Assembly (NCBI GenBank): GCA_019594305.1
Contig: JAFDTZ010000004.1
Location: 1 to 31,765, forward strand
Direction of reading: 5' to 3'
Length of the DNA: 31,765 nucleotides
Source of the DNA: Thermoplasmata archaeon
GTDB lineage: Archaea; Thermoplasmatota; Thermoplasmata; Halarchaeoplasmatales; Halarchaeoplasmataceae
Under the pieces are notes generated by a model. The model had not been told where the DNA came from. It was given only the letters and a program-made list of their open reading frames with translations, and made no database searches. This document shows positions 15,359 to 23,627 of this stretch, in pieces (position 1 is the first letter of the stretch; each line of letters opens with the position of its first letter). The position numbers and the translations under genes were made by a program.

Positions 15359-16099
15359 ATGAAGAAAAAAGAAAAGAAAGGCGGAATGGGTTCGCTTATG
15401 GTGATAGTACTTTGTGCTATGATCTTGACCTCTCTCGGGGCGGCCACATATTTTTTCCCTGCATACACCCGGGTCGACGCCATAACGAACTTTGTTAGTG
15501 GTGGATCAGGAGGCGACTGTGATATCGCCCAGGAAACGACTTGCCAGCCAGATAGCTTTATACAGGAAAAAACACATATCGGACATATATACAAGGGAGC
15601 TTACAACAAGATCAACTGCGAGGTCCCCGGTCCGGAGTTCGAGCCGACTTTTGAGATAGACGGCGATTGGAAAACGACACGTTGGTCACTTGAAAGTCAT
15701 CAGTGGGAACATGTCCTCCAGGTGTCTACGGACCTAGCACCCACGTTCGATGATCATTTTTTCCTGGCATGGAATGTTCAAGAGCTAGATTCGGGAGCCG
15801 CGGTGTTTACATTCGAGATAACAGAGACTTCAGGCCCTGCCTATATCGTACACTGGTCCCTGGAGCTCCAAACATCCGGAGGAACGTGGGAACGCCTCCT
15901 AGAGATACAGGACAACGAGATCACCATCGGCAGCAGTGATATAGAGCTGGAAGCGGGTGCGTACGAATTACGCATATGGACACAGGCATTCGGATATTGG
16001 CCGGAACCACCGGAAGAACAAGAGCAATGGTTACCTGAAGATCTGGTGCAGCAGTTCGCCGTCACCTGGAAAGAGTGGTATGTACCTGTTTCCGAGTGA
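15359..16099 (+). CDS. Secreted or membrane-anchored beta-rich protein
   Basis: A 246-residue protein. A basic start (MKKKEKKGGMG) precedes one hydrophobic segment (SLMVIVLCAMILTSLGAATY), a signal anchor or signal peptide. The exterior part has two or three Cys, many Trp, and two strand-rich stretches (FFLAWNVQELDSGAAVFTFE and YIVHWSLELQTSGGTWERLL) like an immunoglobulin or carbohydrate-binding sandwich. A purine-rich AGGAG at 15345-15349 is about 10 nt before the ATG. Divergent from the CxCxxC/AAA operon across a palindrome-rich promoter. Function unknown. Confidence 0.75.
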   Translation: MKKKEKKGGMGSLMVIVLCAMILTSLGAATYFFPAYTRVDAITNFVSGGSGGDCDIAQETTCQPDSFIQEKTHIGHIYKGAYNKINCEVPGPEFEPTFEIDGDWKTTRWSLESHQWEHVLQVSTDLAPTFDDHFFLAWNVQELDSGAAVFTFEITETSGPAYIVHWSLELQTSGGTWERLLEIQDNEITIGSSDIELEAGAYELRIWTQAFGYWPEPPEEQEQWLPEDLVQQFAVTWKEWYVPVSE

Positions 16100-16110
16100 T
16101 GACCAATAAC

Positions 16111-16128
16111 CCCTTTCCTTTTTTTTAT
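16111..16128 (+). terminator. T-run after the secreted-protein gene
   Basis: CCCTTTCC followed by eight T, 12-30 nt after the stop codon; archaeal termination often needs only such a T-run. Confidence 0.4.
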
Positions 16129-16177
16129 ATTAGTGGGGGCTTGAAACATTAATCTTTTTAGAAAATCTCGAAAAATA

Positions 16178-16186
16178 CTATATACA
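16178..16186 (+). promoter_or_regulatory. TATA box of the GHMP-like gene
   Basis: ACTATATAC centred about 28-32 nt before the candidate starts at 16212 (GTG) and 16215 (ATG); a leaderless start fits either. Confidence 0.45.
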
Positions 16187-16211
16187 TAGGTCTAGATATG
16201 TGAAACCGTGA

Positions 16212-18179
16212 GTGATGAGTATGGAATACCTAGAAGCACCTTACGGAAATAGTAGAACTGGAGACGAAAACACCTTTTCAAAATACGATAAATTCAAGAA
16301 CGATTGGGACAAGGAGCAAAAACATGATCATAAAGCATACGTGAAATTCAATAAGCATGTAAAAGAGGGTCAAAGAGCCAATTATAGCCTATATTTACAA
16401 AAATTAGCACAATTAGACCTTTTGGGCGTTTATAGGTTGAAAGATGGTACCATCAAATACACCCTCTCATTATCAGAAGAGAGGCGGGATAATCATTTTA
16501 ATATAATAAAGTCGCTCAACAAATATAATGTAGTCGCTAGAAGTGCCGGGAGTGTATCGGTAAGTGGGAGTCACTCAGTGGTATTCGGTCAGCCGGCTAT
16601 CTGGCTTCCGATACCTCTATACACCTTTGTTGGTGTTAGAGAGTTTCGATCCGGAACGGACAAAAAGTTCAAGGCCGGCAGGATGAACAGTTTTCCCCGT
16701 GAAAAGCTTAAAAAACACGGAAAGACGATCAAAAACATATACGGCGGAAAAAGCAAAATCGATCTGTGCTCACCGCCTGCTGACGACAACCTTTTATGTA
16801 AGATATACCTGCTTGCAGAAAAACGTTTTAAAATCAAAGAAGATGATAAACATGCTTATGAATTTGTATGCGTAAGTGAGATACCTGAGTCATCCGGTTT
16901 AGGAGGTTCGGGGAGTTTAGCTGTCGCCCTCTCACTGGCACTACACTACCATTATGAAGAAATAGGACCGGAAGAACTGACCCTTTTGGATTGGTGGTTA
17001 TCTCCTTGGTTCAAAAAATCATGCTTGTACGAAGAGAGTATAAATCTGGCCGATTACCGTTCCATCCCAGAAGAATTTAAAAATAATAGAGGTAAGGTTA
17101 TATTGGAGGGCGCCGAACATGCCGGAGAAAAGTTTGAAAGTATACGCAAACTTGCATGGGAGATAGAGAACATTTTACATGGCTGTTCATCAGGTGCGGC
17201 GATACATGCCTCCATGATCGGAACTCCCGGATTTCCTTTGATTTACAACGCACTGCACTATGCTTACGAAGTTAGAAACCACAAAGTTAAACCACAGCAG
17301 GGATCATCCATAAACGGTATAAAGAAGGCAAAAGAATCAACACTTGAAGGACGTGCACTATTAAGAAATATTTTACAAATAGCTGGAGAGAACCAGGAAA
17401 ATTGTGATGTTGATGCACTGGAAAAATTCCTTTTAAATGAGAATTCTATAGCAGTAATAGATTGTGGTGAACAAAAAAACACCCTGGCCAAACAAGATGA
17501 ACGTGATAAGAATCTGAGAGATTTATACAGTACTTATGCAAAAAATCTAACCGGTCTGATCACACCGTTTTTAGATAAAGATGGTGAGTTAAAAGAAAAC
17601 GAATTTTTATTGGCTGAGGACTCTAATGAGGATTATATAACCCCGCCCCTTAGAAGTTTACTAAGAATAAGGACGAAGAAAACGAAGTCCAGCGATTATC
17701 CGGAATTAGAGGGGGATTATCTTATAGACAGGATCTATAAAGGCGTGGGTGTGATAACGGTCACCCTTCTGGGCGAACTGATCAGAGATGAAAAAAAATC
17801 CGAATCCGGTTACTACCAGAAAAGGGATCAAGTCATCAAGTTATTAGATCTTAACCACCAGTTCCTCTCTACGATAGGGGTAACGGATTATAAATTAGAT
17901 AAAGGAACTATAGGTATAAAGTCCCTCGGTGATTTCGGATGTATAATGAGCGGCGCGGGAAAGTCTTTACTCATCTTCGGTGAAACATCTCAGATGCAAA
18001 AAAATGTTAATAATGATGCGAGAGATAACGTCAGGATGGAATGCGACAAGGTATACTATACCTCATTATTTGATACCGTATATGTTTCCCCCTTAAAGAT
18101 CGTAGCCGCAAATGAGTTAAGCCAAGAACCCCCGAGCATTAAAAATTCCAAACCGGGATACCGATATATAAAGACCTAG
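16212..18179 (+). CDS. Large divergent GHMP-kinase-like protein, catalytic Asp apparently missing
   Basis: A 655-residue protein, about twice the size of a mevalonate kinase. GHMP motif 1: GSVSVSGSHSVVFGQPAI at 113-130 (compare GKVILFGEHAVVYGKPAI). Motif 2, the phosphate-binding loop: PESSGLGGSGSLAVAL at 225-240. A helix ENILHGCSSGAAIHAS matches the HGxPSGID segment of mevalonate kinases but has Ala where the catalytic Asp should be. IAVIDCGEQKNT matches the VDTG strand, and SGAGKSLLIFG at 580-590 matches motif 3. Residues 1-105 are an extra N-terminal region, possibly winged helix (LAQLDLLGVYRLKDGTIKYT). It might still bind ATP but kinase activity is doubtful. Starts GTG 16212, ATG 16215 or ATG 16221. 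Convergent with the RNase J-like gene. Confidence 0.75.
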   Translation: MMSMEYLEAPYGNSRTGDENTFSKYDKFKNDWDKEQKHDHKAYVKFNKHVKEGQRANYSLYLQKLAQLDLLGVYRLKDGTIKYTLSLSEERRDNHFNIIKSLNKYNVVARSAGSVSVSGSHSVVFGQPAIWLPIPLYTFVGVREFRSGTDKKFKAGRMNSFPREKLKKHGKTIKNIYGGKSKIDLCSPPADDNLLCKIYLLAEKRFKIKEDDKHAYEFVCVSEIPESSGLGGSGSLAVALSLALHYHYEEIGPEELTLLDWWLSPWFKKSCLYEESINLADYRSIPEEFKNNRGKVILEGAEHAGEKFESIRKLAWEIENILHGCSSGAAIHASMIGTPGFPLIYNALHYAYEVRNHKVKPQQGSSINGIKKAKESTLEGRALLRNILQIAGENQENCDVDALEKFLLNENSIAVIDCGEQKNTLAKQDERDKNLRDLYSTYAKNLTGLITPFLDKDGELKENEFLLAEDSNEDYITPPLRSLLRIRTKKTKSSDYPELEGDYLIDRIYKGVGVITVTLLGELIRDEKKSESGYYQKRDQVIKLLDLNHQFLSTIGVTDYKLDKGTIGIKSLGDFGCIMSGAGKSLLIFGETSQMQKNVNNDARDNVRMECDKVYYTSLFDTVYVSPLKIVAANELSQEPPSIKNSKPGYRYIKT

Positions 18180-18211
18180 ATTCAACCACCTTAACTCGCT
18201 AATATATTGGG

Positions 18212-18307
18212 TCATATAAGGCCCGCCGATTCGCTAATCACTTTCAAGATGATGTTCGTATCTCTTTTAGGTGAATATGTGAACACGAGCTGGGAGGCGT
18301 CTTTCAT
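18212..18307 (-). other. Short open segment, possible gene relic
   Basis: Between the two convergent genes the minus strand is open, encoding MKDASQLVFTYSPKRDTNII with a further 11 residues, and stays open upstream without a start to about 18355. The residue mix looks protein-like but no family is recognised. It could be a relic downstream of the nuclease gene or chance. Confidence 0.25.
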
Positions 18308-18370
18308 CCTGCAAAACAGCAGTTCACCATGGCTCGAACAGCGCGGCCGAGATCGGTTATGTGTGCCCGG

Positions 18371-20179
18371 TCACAGGTCATATCTTACGCCCTCTTCCGG
18401 TATTATCACTTCCGTGGAATGACCGGTTTCCGACTCTATCTCTGAAGCTATATTAACAAACTCTCGAGGGTTAGTAGTATGTATCGGTATTATCACACCG
18501 GGCAATAATCTTTTTACCATCTCCTTCAGTTCCGGTCTGGATGCATGACCGGAAACATGACTCCGCTCTAATATCTTGTTTCCATCTTCATTGACGGTAA
18601 AATCATAACCTATCTTGAAACGATCCAACCAATTTATCAGTTTGTTCTCATCCACCTGCATCTCTTCGTTAAAAGGTTCACACATACACTTTACATAATG
18701 ACTGCCCTTCAGATCACCGTTACCGCCGGAAAGGTCAAATAGTTCATTCATCCTCCAGAAATTGATCATCAAGACGTACTTTTCAGGAGAATCTTTTATC
18801 TCAAAAGCGGGGACCCCGTTCTCTATGTGGTCCACCGCCAGGGACCATGCTAGTTCCTCCTCTTGAGTTGCCGTTCCCTGGTCTATCTTATCCTTGATCC
18901 GTAAAATATTTTCATCGGATTTTGCGCTGTTCCGGCCCCAATCGTGTAGGTATCCCGCATCTATCTTTTTGTAATCGGACATTGAATAAAGCATGCTGTT
19001 CTGCCTTCGTTTATAGACCGCTACGTTGTCCAGTTGTCTGGGGTCAGGGTATTTAGAGGGATACTTTAAATGGAATCTGAAAAGCATATAAGCGAGTCTT
19101 GGATCCACTACCAATATTCTACCGTTTTCCTTCGAGGCTTTTAGAACGGTGTTGAAGCGTTGCAGGTCTTTCCAAGGAAAATCAACGAAGATCAGTTTTT
19201 CTATATCTTGGAACTTCATAGTTAATTCATCCTTCACGTCTTTCTCAGTAACCCTACGCTCCGAATCGATCCTTGTGCCCTCTATGATCAAAACGTCTAT
19301 CTTCGAATCTATCTGGTTAATAAAGTGTTCCAGAGTTTTATCTTCGTCCCCGTGGAACCTTATATCGCCCGTGTAAAGAATGTTTTTTTCTTCCTTTAGA
19401 ACAAATGCACAGGAGCCCGGCACGGAGTGGTCGGTTTTTATGGTTTTTATCCTGATATCTCCTAACCGTAATTCTTCCCCGTATCTCATGGGCATATAAT
19501 CTCTTTCTTCAGCTATGTCTTTACGTTGGGTAAACCGGATATCGAGATGATCGTGTTTTTTAAGAGGAGTATCATCGTACTTCTTCTTGTTTACCTCCGG
19601 CGAGCCGGGAAAAAGAGTGCGATAATTCTCCCCTTTTAGTGCGATCTCGTAATCACCGTATTCGAAAAATTCGTGATCGCTTCCGCCCTTACTTACATCG
19701 GTCACGACTTTAGCAAGTAATTTGGTTTCTTCAGTACAGTAAACCGGTATCTTAGGTGATAGATAGCTTATATCCTGTATATGATCAAAATGTGCGTGGC
19801 TTACAAAAACTGCATCCAGATAGGGTTTACCTTCTTTTTCGGTATACTCGTCATAGCTCTTTAGATCGCATTTCCAGTAATCTTTAGCCCTGGGGAACTC
19901 ATCTTCATCCAACACCCTTTCGGGAGGAAATTCGGAGAACATGTTAACAAAAAAATCACGATATATGCCGTCTAGTTCGGGGAGTACCCCGAGCTTTACG
20001 TAGTCCCTTATACCGCTCTTACTCCTAGGCTGTAGGAATTCATCAAAGAATTCGTTGAAGTATCCCATCCGTCTTCCGAAATCCAGCATCACCCGTGTGT
20101 CTTCAGACTCAACCAGAATCTTGTTCCCGCCTATTTCATTCGCTCCGCCGTATACCGTCACAGATATCATATGTTCCAC
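18371..20179 (-). CDS. RNase J-type beta-CASP metallo-beta-lactamase nuclease
   Basis: A 602-residue protein. Metallo-beta-lactamase motifs: VSHAHFDHIQDISYL with H128, H130, D132, H133; IKTIKTDHSVPGSCAF; LYTGDIRFHG; and near the C-terminus HVSGHASRPELKEM (541-554) with PIHTT (H567). HVSGHA and the final His are typical of RNase J and other beta-CASP RNA nucleases. Compared with archaeal RNase J (about 450 residues) there is an insertion around 50-120 (FLQPRSKSG to GKPYL) and another near 400-480. ATG 20179 is preferred since a TATA box (20204-20213) is about 28 nt upstream; MISVTVYGG at 20170 is an alternative. Likely an RNA nuclease; substrate unknown. Confidence 0.8.
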   Translation of the reverse strand: MEHMISVTVYGGANEIGGNKILVESEDTRVMLDFGRRMGYFNEFFDEFLQPRSKSGIRDYVKLGVLPELDGIYRDFFVNMFSEFPPERVLDEDEFPRAKDYWKCDLKSYDEYTEKEGKPYLDAVFVSHAHFDHIQDISYLSPKIPVYCTEETKLLAKVVTDVSKGGSDHEFFEYGDYEIALKGENYRTLFPGSPEVNKKKYDDTPLKKHDHLDIRFTQRKDIAEERDYMPMRYGEELRLGDIRIKTIKTDHSVPGSCAFVLKEEKNILYTGDIRFHGDEDKTLEHFINQIDSKIDVLIIEGTRIDSERRVTEKDVKDELTMKFQDIEKLIFVDFPWKDLQRFNTVLKASKENGRILVVDPRLAYMLFRFHLKYPSKYPDPRQLDNVAVYKRRQNSMLYSMSDYKKIDAGYLHDWGRNSAKSDENILRIKDKIDQGTATQEEELAWSLAVDHIENGVPAFEIKDSPEKYVLMINFWRMNELFDLSGGNGDLKGSHYVKCMCEPFNEEMQVDENKLINWLDRFKIGYDFTVNEDGNKILERSHVSGHASRPELKEMVKRLLPGVIIPIHTTNPREFVNIASEIESETGHSTEVIIPEEGVRYDL

Positions 20180-20203
20180 CGGGTATTCTTAATCTTCTGT
20201 AAT

Positions 20204-20213
20204 ACTATAAAGT
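20204..20213 (-). promoter_or_regulatory. TATA box of the RNase J-like gene
   Basis: The coding strand reads ACTTTATAGT, centred about 28 nt before the ATG at 20179. Confidence 0.45.
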
Positions 20214-20304
20214 TTACCGAACATTATCTTTAAAATCAAGGCGGTCGGGTCGACGGTCCTTACGGTTAAACCGAAAAGCTTGAGAAAAAATTACTGTGCC
20301 TACG

Positions 20305-20320
20305 ATAGATATATTTATCA
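20305..20320 (+). promoter_or_regulatory. Promoter shared by the ATPase/TPR paralogues, copy 1
   Basis: GATAGATATATTTATCA, with the TATA part 25 nt before the ATG at 20339. The same string occurs at 23591-23607 before the second paralogue; the bases between it and each ATG differ, so the box itself is what is kept. Confidence 0.6.
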
Positions 20321-20338
20321 TCTCGGCTTACCGATAAC

Positions 20339-23248
20339 ATGGAAACGGCGTTGAAAGAGCCGGAGATGATAGGTAGAAGGGAAGAATTATCGTTACTACG
20401 GGGTAAGCTGGAAAGGGCCTTAGCCGGTGAAGGCGGCACTCTTTTCGTCGCCGGCGAGGCCGGTGTGGGCAAGACCAGGCTGATCTCCGAGCTCATGGAT
20501 GAAGCCGAAAAAGGGGGTGTGCAGATGATCAAGGGCTGGTGCCTTGCGGAGAATCTAGAGCCCTTGATGCCCGTACGGGAGGCTCTACGGAACTCGGGTT
20601 TATACCACCTCATAGCGGGCCAACCTCCGCCGCGGGTCATTTCGGCATACCTTACCGACGTGGGCGGGTTACTAGCCGCAAAGGTCGAACGTCAAACATC
20701 GGACCTCGACCCGGATATATTCGCTTCCATGCTCACGGGAGTAGGAAACTTCGTTAAAGATTCTTTATCGGCCATGGGCAAAGAAGGCGAGGGCTTGAAC
20801 TCGATAGGGTACGGCGATTTCACCATAATAATGCAAAGACAAACCAGCGCCTCTCTCGCGTGTGTTATAGAAGGTATGCCCAGCGAATTCCTCATAGAGG
20901 ACATGCAGAGGATACTCCATTCGTTGGGTTCACGGTTGGACCATTGGGAGGGAACGGAAAAAGAGGTCTCTGACCTGGAGGATAAGATATCACGTCTGGT
21001 TACATCCGGCAAATACGACGGAAAATTCCCGGTGGACGACCCGAAACTAAAACAGGAGAACCTATTCGATAATGTATTGATGGGCGTACAACGTGCTTCC
21101 CACGAGGACCTTCTTATCATCTTTATCGACGACCTCCAGTGGGCGGACCGAACAACACTAAATCTACTCCATTATCTTGCAAGAAACACCCGTAATCACA
21201 GAGTACTCATACTGGGTACCTATCGTCCCGAAGACATAATCAAAGCTAAAGAAAAGGGAGCCCATCAGCTTAAGATCACCATGCAGAATATGAGCCGAGA
21301 GAACCTTCTGGAGAAGATCGAACTTAGGCGTTTGGATACCCGGGAGACAAATGAGATACTTCGGTCAACCTTGGACGACGCAGTTTTAGAGGATGATTTT
21401 ACAGATAAAATCCATAAAGAGACCGAGGGTAATCCCTTCTTTTTATTGGAGGTGATAAAACTTCTTGTCGAGGAAGGTTACATCCAACGGGATGCCCATG
21501 GAGAGTGGGTACTATCTGCGGATATAAAGGATATGGACGTACCTTCCAGGGTATACGATGTAATTAAAAGACGATTGGACAGGCTGATGGCGGACCAGAG
21601 AGAGATACTAGAGTGCGCCAGTATAGAGGGTGTGGAATTCCGTTCGAAGGTGATCGGTAGAGTGTTGGAGATAAACCGTCTGAAACTTCTGAGGAATTTG
21701 AGCGATATAGAGAAGACCCATCGCCTTATACATTCACGACCGAATAGATACCGGTTCGACCACACAAAAATAACGGAGGTACTCTACAACGGGATGATAT
21801 ACGACCTGCGAAGAGAGTATCACAGTATAGTTGGCGATACGATAGCGGAGTTATACAAAGAAGAGCCCGATGAAGTCGTGAACGAACTGGCTCATCACTA
21901 TTACAAAGCCGGGGACGAGAGGGCGGCAGGGTATCTCCTGAAGGCGGGAAACCGTGCGAAAGATGGTTATGCCAACGATGAGGCGGTGACGCTATACACC
22001 AAGGCACTGGAAGTTACCGGGCCCCGGGAGAAGCTGAAGATACTGGAAAACCTTGGAGATGTTTTGTCTTTGATGGGAGAATATGAAAAAGCTATCGTGC
22101 AATTCCGGAAGGCTAGGGGATCGACGGATGATGACGCAGTCGCAGCGAGGATGCTTAGAAAAGTTGCAGAAGTGTATGCCAAAAAAGGAGAGTATGACAG
22201 TTCCCTCGACACGTTGTCCGGGGCGAAGAGACTGATCAGTGATAAGAACACCGCCGAGTATGCAAGGATCCTTTTCGGCGAAGGATATACCCGTACGAGA
22301 AAGGGTGATTACGACGCAGCGATGCTGATCTTCCGGGAGGTAGTTACAATCTTTAGTGAAACCGTAGCTGATCAAAAGGACATGGGCAACGCCCTCAGGG
22401 CTATCGGTAACACCTACCTGAGCAAAGGGTTATTTAGAGAGGCTCTCGAGCACTACGAAAATAGCTTAGTGGTGATGAAAAAAATAGATGATAGATTCGG
22501 CATAGCTGCGGTACTCGGTAATATCGGTATCGTATACTGGGGCATGGGGGAGCTGGACAAGTCTTTAAAGTACTACGAAGAAAGCCTGGAGATAAGAGAA
22601 GATATAGGAGATAAACAGGGTATTGCGTTCTCCCGGCTCAACATAGGCGGCGTGTACTCCGCTAAAGGAAACCTTGGAAAGGCACTGGAGTTCTACGAAC
22701 AAAGCCTAGAGATGCATGAGAAGATGGGCGATAAGCATGGTGTAGCGATGTCGCTCATAGGGGTAGGAGAGATGCGCTATCATATGGGTGAGGAAAAGGA
22801 TGCCTTGGGTTTCTACAACCGCGGTCTAGAGATATGTTTAGAGATCGGAGAAAAACGTGTGTTGATTTACAATTACTGTAACATAGCTGAAGCGGAGTTA
22901 AGGATCGGTAATGTGCAAACATCACTGGAAAACGCGGAAAAAGCTCTTGCTACAGCCTCCGATATAGGCGCAAAGTCGCAGGAGGCCATGAGTAGGCGTG
23001 TTCTTGGAATGGTTCATCGTGAGGCCGGAAATTGGGATAAAGCCACTAGGCAATTCGAACTGGCGGGAGAGATCCTCAGGGGGGGCGGGGATAGGGATGA
23101 ACCGGCTAAACTCCACTACGAGTACGGTATTCTATGGAAGGCAAAGGGAGATATCGAGATGTCCGGAGAGTACATAAAAAAGGCACTATTCGAATTCGAA
23201 GAGATGGGTATGACCTTTTGGGTGAAAAAGTGTCAGGAGTTACTATGA
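20339..23248 (+). CDS. AAA/STAND-like ATPase with inserted sensor-like domain and TPR repeats, paralogue 1
   Basis: A 969-residue soluble protein. ATPase: Walker A GEAGVGKT at 39-46 and Walker B LLIIFIDDLQWAD at 258-270, with LILGTYRPED as sensor 1; AAA_16-like. Walker A and B are about 220 residues apart because of an inserted domain at about 98-225 (VGGLLAAKVE, DPDIFASMLTGVGNFVKDSL, CVIEGMPSEFLIEDM), which resembles roadblock/longin-type regulatory domains of archaea. A winged-helix-like region (about 395-500) follows, then TPR repeats from about 560 to the end (ALEHYENSLVVMKKI and similar). Such proteins are signal-sensing NTPase switches; no effector domain is seen. The TGA overlaps a short ORF by ATGA. 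Confidence 0.85.
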   Translation: METALKEPEMIGRREELSLLRGKLERALAGEGGTLFVAGEAGVGKTRLISELMDEAEKGGVQMIKGWCLAENLEPLMPVREALRNSGLYHLIAGQPPPRVISAYLTDVGGLLAAKVERQTSDLDPDIFASMLTGVGNFVKDSLSAMGKEGEGLNSIGYGDFTIIMQRQTSASLACVIEGMPSEFLIEDMQRILHSLGSRLDHWEGTEKEVSDLEDKISRLVTSGKYDGKFPVDDPKLKQENLFDNVLMGVQRASHEDLLIIFIDDLQWADRTTLNLLHYLARNTRNHRVLILGTYRPEDIIKAKEKGAHQLKITMQNMSRENLLEKIELRRLDTRETNEILRSTLDDAVLEDDFTDKIHKETEGNPFFLLEVIKLLVEEGYIQRDAHGEWVLSADIKDMDVPSRVYDVIKRRLDRLMADQREILECASIEGVEFRSKVIGRVLEINRLKLLRNLSDIEKTHRLIHSRPNRYRFDHTKITEVLYNGMIYDLRREYHSIVGDTIAELYKEEPDEVVNELAHHYYKAGDERAAGYLLKAGNRAKDGYANDEAVTLYTKALEVTGPREKLKILENLGDVLSLMGEYEKAIVQFRKARGSTDDDAVAARMLRKVAEVYAKKGEYDSSLDTLSGAKRLISDKNTAEYARILFGEGYTRTRKGDYDAAMLIFREVVTIFSETVADQKDMGNALRAIGNTYLSKGLFREALEHYENSLVVMKKIDDRFGIAAVLGNIGIVYWGMGELDKSLKYYEESLEIREDIGDKQGIAFSRLNIGGVYSAKGNLGKALEFYEQSLEMHEKMGDKHGVAMSLIGVGEMRYHMGEEKDALGFYNRGLEICLEIGEKRVLIYNYCNIAEAELRIGNVQTSLENAEKALATASDIGAKSQEAMSRRVLGMVHREAGNWDKATRQFELAGEILRGGGDRDEPAKLHYEYGILWKAKGDIEMSGEYIKKALFEFEEMGMTFWVKKCQELL

Positions 23249-23481
23249 ATCCGACATATTCTATGCTATACACGGACTGTGATTTTCCTTCAACCGGTTC
23301 GGATACCATATATTCCTTCAAACTCGAACATTACGAAAACAACTATGTCAGAGGGGAGCCGACACAGGTGTCACTTCAATCACAGGATATACCACAAACC
23401 ACTCCCGGTTACGTAACGAATCATCTTTCTAATTACGCCTATATTGATCCCAATGAGGCGCTGGACAATCCCGACCGGTAG
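23245..23481 (+). CDS. Short ORF coupled to the first ATPase/TPR gene
   Basis: Possible 78-residue protein starting in an ATGA overlap with the preceding stop codon, which would favour translational coupling. It reads MNPTYSMLYTDCDFPSTGSD and ends in IDPNEALDNPDR. No domain is recognised, it is rich in Tyr, Asn, Thr and Pro, and no similar ORF follows paralogue 2. It may be a small accessory protein or chance. Confidence 0.35.
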   Translation: MNPTYSMLYTDCDFPSTGSDTIYSFKLEHYENNYVRGEPTQVSLQSQDIPQTTPGYVTNHLSNYAYIDPNEALDNPDR

Positions 23482-23590
23482 GCGATGGATTCTCCCTACG
23501 GACTAACGTTTCTTCAGCTGGCGTTCTAATGTGAGACGTGTGGAAAGGACTGATCTTAAGAAAATATTTCCACTCTGAACTCCGGGCTCC

Positions 23591-23607
23591 GATAGATATA
23601 TTTATCA
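23591..23607 (+). promoter_or_regulatory. Promoter shared by the ATPase/TPR paralogues, copy 2
   Basis: GATAGATATATTTATCA, same as upstream of paralogue 1, with the TATA part 27 nt before ATG 23628. This decides the start over an in-frame ATG at 23538. Confidence 0.6.
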
Positions 23608-23627
23608 TTTCGCAGTTACGAACAAAC

